DNA of 40,416 bases from a virus. The position numbers and the translations under genes were made by a program. Below the pieces are notes generated by a model. That model had not been told where the DNA came from. It searched no databases and saw only the letters and a list, made by a program, of their open reading frames with translations. Positions 38,674-40,416 of the stretch are shown here, piece after piece; positions within the stretch are counted from its first letter, which is position 1, and each line of letters opens with the position of its first letter. The stretch is taken from positions 1-40,416 of IMG/VR virus record IMGVR_UViG_3300037635_001210. One strand, 5' to 3'.

Positions 38674-38828
38674 GATGAATATGCACCACCATAAATATTA
38701 GTAGCAATAGTGCGATCAATATCAATAGTAGTTGTAGTGGTTGATTGCATTGAACCCTGTGTAAAATTAGGGGTTACTTGTGCTGCAGCTGGGCTAGCCA
38801 GCAATAAAAATACTAATAAGCTTTTCAT
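38481..38828 (-). CDS. Secreted Thr/Ser-rich protein (115 aa)
   Basis: Signal peptide MKSLLVFLLLASPAAA with cleavage before QVTPN. The mature part is Thr/Ser/Gln rich (GSMQSTTTTTIDIDRT, NIYGGAYSSWSG). It overlaps the holin-like gene stop (ATGA) and the next secreted protein gene. Possibly acts in the periplasm or outer membrane at lysis; no family identified. Confidence 0.72.
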   Translation of the reverse strand: MKSLLVFLLLASPAAAQVTPNFTQGSMQSTTTTTIDIDRTIATNIYGGAYSSWSGTNVTPSGDIKNTSTTYSVTNAGQQFQLEIMTRAAGKVEDSLVTETIKQVSTTTSLSVFSQ

Positions 38829-39127
38829 TCGTCTTTCTTTTTAGGGTCTGATGATTTACTATTAGATTTATTGTTAGAAGTTGTCAAGCCAAATGTAGCC
38901 AATGCTCCTGTAAATATTGAAGCAGGGAATGTTATATCCCCACCAACACTTTTTTTAAACATTGGTAATTCAACGTAGTTTAAAGTAATAATAAAACCAC
39001 TCCATACTACGACGCCTAGACGTACAAACGTACCTAGGATTTGAAGCTCGTCTTCAGAATTTTCCTTAACCTTTTCTAAGAAGTTTCTTGGCTTTCCACC
39101 GTCTTCTTTTTTGTTAACTTGCTCCAT
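38825..39127 (-). CDS. Small membrane protein, candidate holin (100 aa)
   Basis: Two hydrophobic helices, about residues 33-50 (GVVVWSGFIITLNYVE) and 66-82 (TFPASIFTGALATFG), separated by a short linker, with a charged N-terminus and a very basic C-terminus (SKSSDPKKKDE). The topology fits class II holins. No endolysin gene is visible in the window. Assignment is by topology only. Confidence 0.55.
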   Translation of the reverse strand: MEQVNKKEDGGKPRNFLEKVKENSEDELQILGTFVRLGVVVWSGFIITLNYVELPMFKKSVGGDITFPASIFTGALATFGLTTSNNKSNSKSSDPKKKDE

Positions 39128-39525
39128 GCTTGTTTAATTATAGGTTTAAATAGCGTCACTAAATGTTTAAATAGTGATTGCCCAAGTAATGTAGCTGCAA
39201 CTGATATAAATGCTGTAGTTGCAGCAGTAGTCATAATAGTAGTAGTTGGCATTGGCACTTCAATGTCAGTAAAAGGTACTTCTATTATCTGTGCCTCTGG
39301 TGGAACATAAGGTGTAGATGGTGTAGTCTCAGCCTTTTTTGTAGGTGCCTCATCTTGTGCAGCAATAGGTTCAATCCCAATAGGAGGTCTAAGGGTGCTA
39401 GGAGGCACTACAAGGGGCTGGTAGGAAGGTAAGGAGGCTCTTGGTACTTCAAGTACTGCATCAGGCAATAGAGGCGCTTCTGGAAGCACCAAATCTGGGA
39501 AGCCTGGTACCTCTTCCCATTCCAT
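39076..39525 (-). CDS. Proline-rich single-span membrane protein (149 aa)
   Basis: Residues 1-90 are Pro-rich and acidic (PGFPDLVLPEAPLLPDAVLE, PPSTLRPP), then a membrane span (TTAFISVAATLLGQSLFKHL), then a basic tail (KQAWSKLTKKK). Proline-rich, extended periplasmic parts can bridge the envelope, as in spanins or TonB-like proteins. ATG overlaps the upstream stop. Function inferred, not established. Confidence 0.68.
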   Translation of the reverse strand: MEWEEVPGFPDLVLPEAPLLPDAVLEVPRASLPSYQPLVVPPSTLRPPIGIEPIAAQDEAPTKKAETTPSTPYVPPEAQIIEVPFTDIEVPMPTTTIMTTAATTAFISVAATLLGQSLFKHLVTLFKPIIKQAWSKLTKKKTVESQETS

Positions 39526-39686
39526 TATTTGTTAGGGAATAAGCCAGCAGACACAAACGCAACTACCTTGTCATCAACATCATTATCAGTTGACTTAGCG
39601 TATGCCTTTAGAAGATCAAGAATAAGAAGTTTAACCTTCTCTGACTTCATAAATGAAAATAGGATTGGACGGATAAGTGTAATCAT
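39525..39686 (-). CDS. Small hypothetical protein (53 aa)
   Basis: ATG at 39686-39684, stop at 39527-39525 overlapping the next ATG. Product MITLIRPILFSFMKSEKVKL then LILDLLKAYAKSTDND and a C-terminus ending GLFPNK. It is helical with a hydrophobic start; such small proteins occur next to fibre genes in cyanophages. Function unknown. Confidence 0.6.
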   Translation of the reverse strand: MITLIRPILFSFMKSEKVKLLILDLLKAYAKSTDNDVDDKVVAFVSAGLFPNK

Positions 39687-39688
39687 AA

Positions 39689-40003
39689 TTAAGACCAAGG
39701 AAGACCAGATGCTTTTGTAGGAGCTGCTTGCTCGTCAAGTTGTGTTTGAAGTGATGCTTCAATATTAGAAACAGTATCTTCGTTTTCTTCGTTAAGCTTT
39801 GCCTTTACCCAACCCACAACTGTCTCTTCTGTGAGATCAGAAAAAGGTACAAGGGTTTCAGGCTTTTCAAAGCCAACCGAACCGTAAACTCCTGACTTAT
39901 AAGTGTTGTCAGAAGCATTAACAGTAAAATGAGCAGTAAATACATAACCGTCTGCAGTTTCGCGGTCAAGTGAAGCGATGTTCCAAGTAGTGGTTGTAGC
40001 CAT
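39689..40003 (-). CDS. Conserved cyanophage protein (104 aa)
   Basis: Sequence such as WNIASLDRETADGYVFTAHF, VYGSVGFEKPETLVPF, LTEETVVGWVKAKL and the ending TKASGLPWS follows a pattern I recall from many cyanophages. It seems to be a beta-rich N-terminal part plus helix. Function unknown; it lies downstream of a fibre-like gene. ATG at 40003. Confidence 0.75.
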   Translation of the reverse strand: MATTTTWNIASLDRETADGYVFTAHFTVNASDNTYKSGVYGSVGFEKPETLVPFSDLTEETVVGWVKAKLNEENEDTVSNIEASLQTQLDEQAAPTKASGLPWS

Positions 40004-40019
40004 GATTGTTTATTTTAAA

Positions 40020-40238
40020 TTAGGAGCCAGCAGTAATAGCTGCATTAAGTGGTGCAAGATCTTCTTTAGTCCAGTAATCTTTGGCGACCATAAGTTCAAG
40101 GTGCTCAACATTACGTGCAACTGTTGCTGTTTGATCAGCATTACGTGAATCAAGAGCCATCAGTTCAGTAATAACTGTGACGCTATCAAGAGCTGCACTG
40201 TAGTTTTGTGCAATTTGTTCGGCAGTAAGAGTTTCCAT
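40020..40238 (-). CDS. Hypothetical protein (72 aa)
   Basis: Helical acidic protein (LTAEQIAQNYSAALDSVTVI, VARNVEHLELMVAKDYW). ATG at 40238 follows the upstream stop by 2 nt. Found beside a fibre-like gene, maybe a fibre assembly or virion accessory. No family recognised. Confidence 0.65.
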   Translation of the reverse strand: METLTAEQIAQNYSAALDSVTVITELMALDSRNADQTATVARNVEHLELMVAKDYWTKEDLAPLNAAITAGS

Positions 40239-40240
40239 AA

Positions 40241-40416
40241 TTAACCTTTAAGTGTTTTGATTTCAGTTTGAAGTTCTTTGACCATTGCGGTCAACTCTTG
40301 CACGGCATTAACCAGTACAGGAACAAGATGCTCACCTTTGTACTTGAGGTGGTCAGCATCTTCAGTGTCAATAATGACGGGGTTGTCGCCTTCTAAAGCG
40401 AGAATATCTTGTGCTT
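40241..40416 (-). CDS. C-terminal end of a fibre-like protein with S74-type chaperone tail (cut by window edge)
   Basis: The open frame enters from the right edge and ends with TAA at 40243-40241. The last residues (DADHLKYKGEHLVPVLVNAV, QELTAMVKELQTEIKTLKG) match the helical end of the intramolecular chaperone (peptidase S74) domain, which trimerises tail spikes and fibres and then cleaves itself off. So a tail fibre or spike gene lies upstream, outside the window; it may be a different protein from the fibre that leaves at position 1. Confidence 0.7.
   Translation of the reverse strand, partial: AQDILALEGDNPVIIDTEDADHLKYKGEHLVPVLVNAVQELTAMVKELQTEIKTLKG

Noticed and set aside
1-40416. Integrated prophage with host flanks
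   Set aside because: Both edges are phage fibre-type genes and attP is inside the window in one uninterrupted copy, so this is free phage sequence.
1-40416. Photosynthesis or carbon auxiliary genes (psbA, hli, talC)
   Set aside because: No translated frame in the window resembles D1, high-light inducible proteins or transaldolase.

Overview
The window looks like about 40 kb of the genome of a T7-like podovirus (Autographiviridae type) infecting marine picocyanobacteria, i.e. a relative of the Synechococcus/Prochlorococcus podoviruses. Supporting signs are a single-subunit phage RNA polymerase, a T7-order replication cassette (SSB, endonuclease I, primase-helicase, family A DNA polymerase, 5'-3' exonuclease), a T7-order virion cassette (portal, scaffold, capsid, tail tubes A and B, gp14/15/16-like internal proteins, gp17-like fibre), a short-form ribonucleotide reductase pair, ThyX, and an integrase beside a tRNA-Leu-like attP as described for P-SSP7. 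All convincing genes lie on the minus strand, so transcription runs from high to low coordinates. No psbA, hli or talC gene is visible. Nothing cellular is visible, so this is phage DNA rather than an integrated prophage with host flanks.

Layout in transcription order. (1) 40416-36800: the C-terminal end of a fibre-like protein with an S74-type chaperone tail, then small genes including a run of secreted or membrane proteins (39.5-37.8 kb; candidate holin/envelope module), terminase small subunit, and an HNH endonuclease. (2) 36802-34250: an unknown 271-aa protein and the terminase large subunit. (3) 34249-33074: a structured intergenic region with tandem palindromes, thyX, and a second non-coding stretch that begins with a sigma70-like promoter. 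This is where a T7-like genome would have its physical ends, so the map is probably circularly permuted here. (4) 32950-29500: about a dozen small early genes, including an RHH/cysteine-cluster protein and a winged-helix regulator. (5) 29508-28405: tyrosine integrase, attP with half a tRNA-Leu, and a hairpin. (6) 28404-20000: RNA polymerase, SSB, endonuclease I, primase-helicase, a DNA polymerase split in two by a frame change, a PD-(D/E)XK-like protein, exonuclease, and an overlapping nest of small metabolic genes (DUF3310, MazG-like). (7) 19.8-17.5 kb: RNR alpha and beta and a small gene. (8) 17.5 kb to position 1: virion genes.

The most striking feature is the major capsid gene. It is interrupted by a 208-nt ORF-less group I intron (13001-13208) with recognisable P, Q, R and S elements. 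A 320-nt highly structured leader precedes it, ending in a terminator-like hairpin that abuts the start codon, and a UUCG-loop terminator follows the gene. Other points of note: a fibre N-terminal-like domain inserted in tail tube protein B, a 21-nt exact repeat (inside the RNA polymerase gene and just after the terminase gene) that could be a phage promoter, a beta subunit of RNR with leucine at the radical-tyrosine position, and a lysozyme-like domain on the gp15-like protein.

How the genes fit together: host RNA polymerase would start at the early promoter near 33.35 kb and transcribe the small takeover genes, the integrase and the phage RNA polymerase. The phage polymerase would then drive replication, nucleotide supply (RNR, ThyX, MazG, DUF3310) and the virion and packaging genes. 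The integrase, winged-helix regulator and attP suggest at least ancestral lysogenic ability, although no classical CI repressor is visible.
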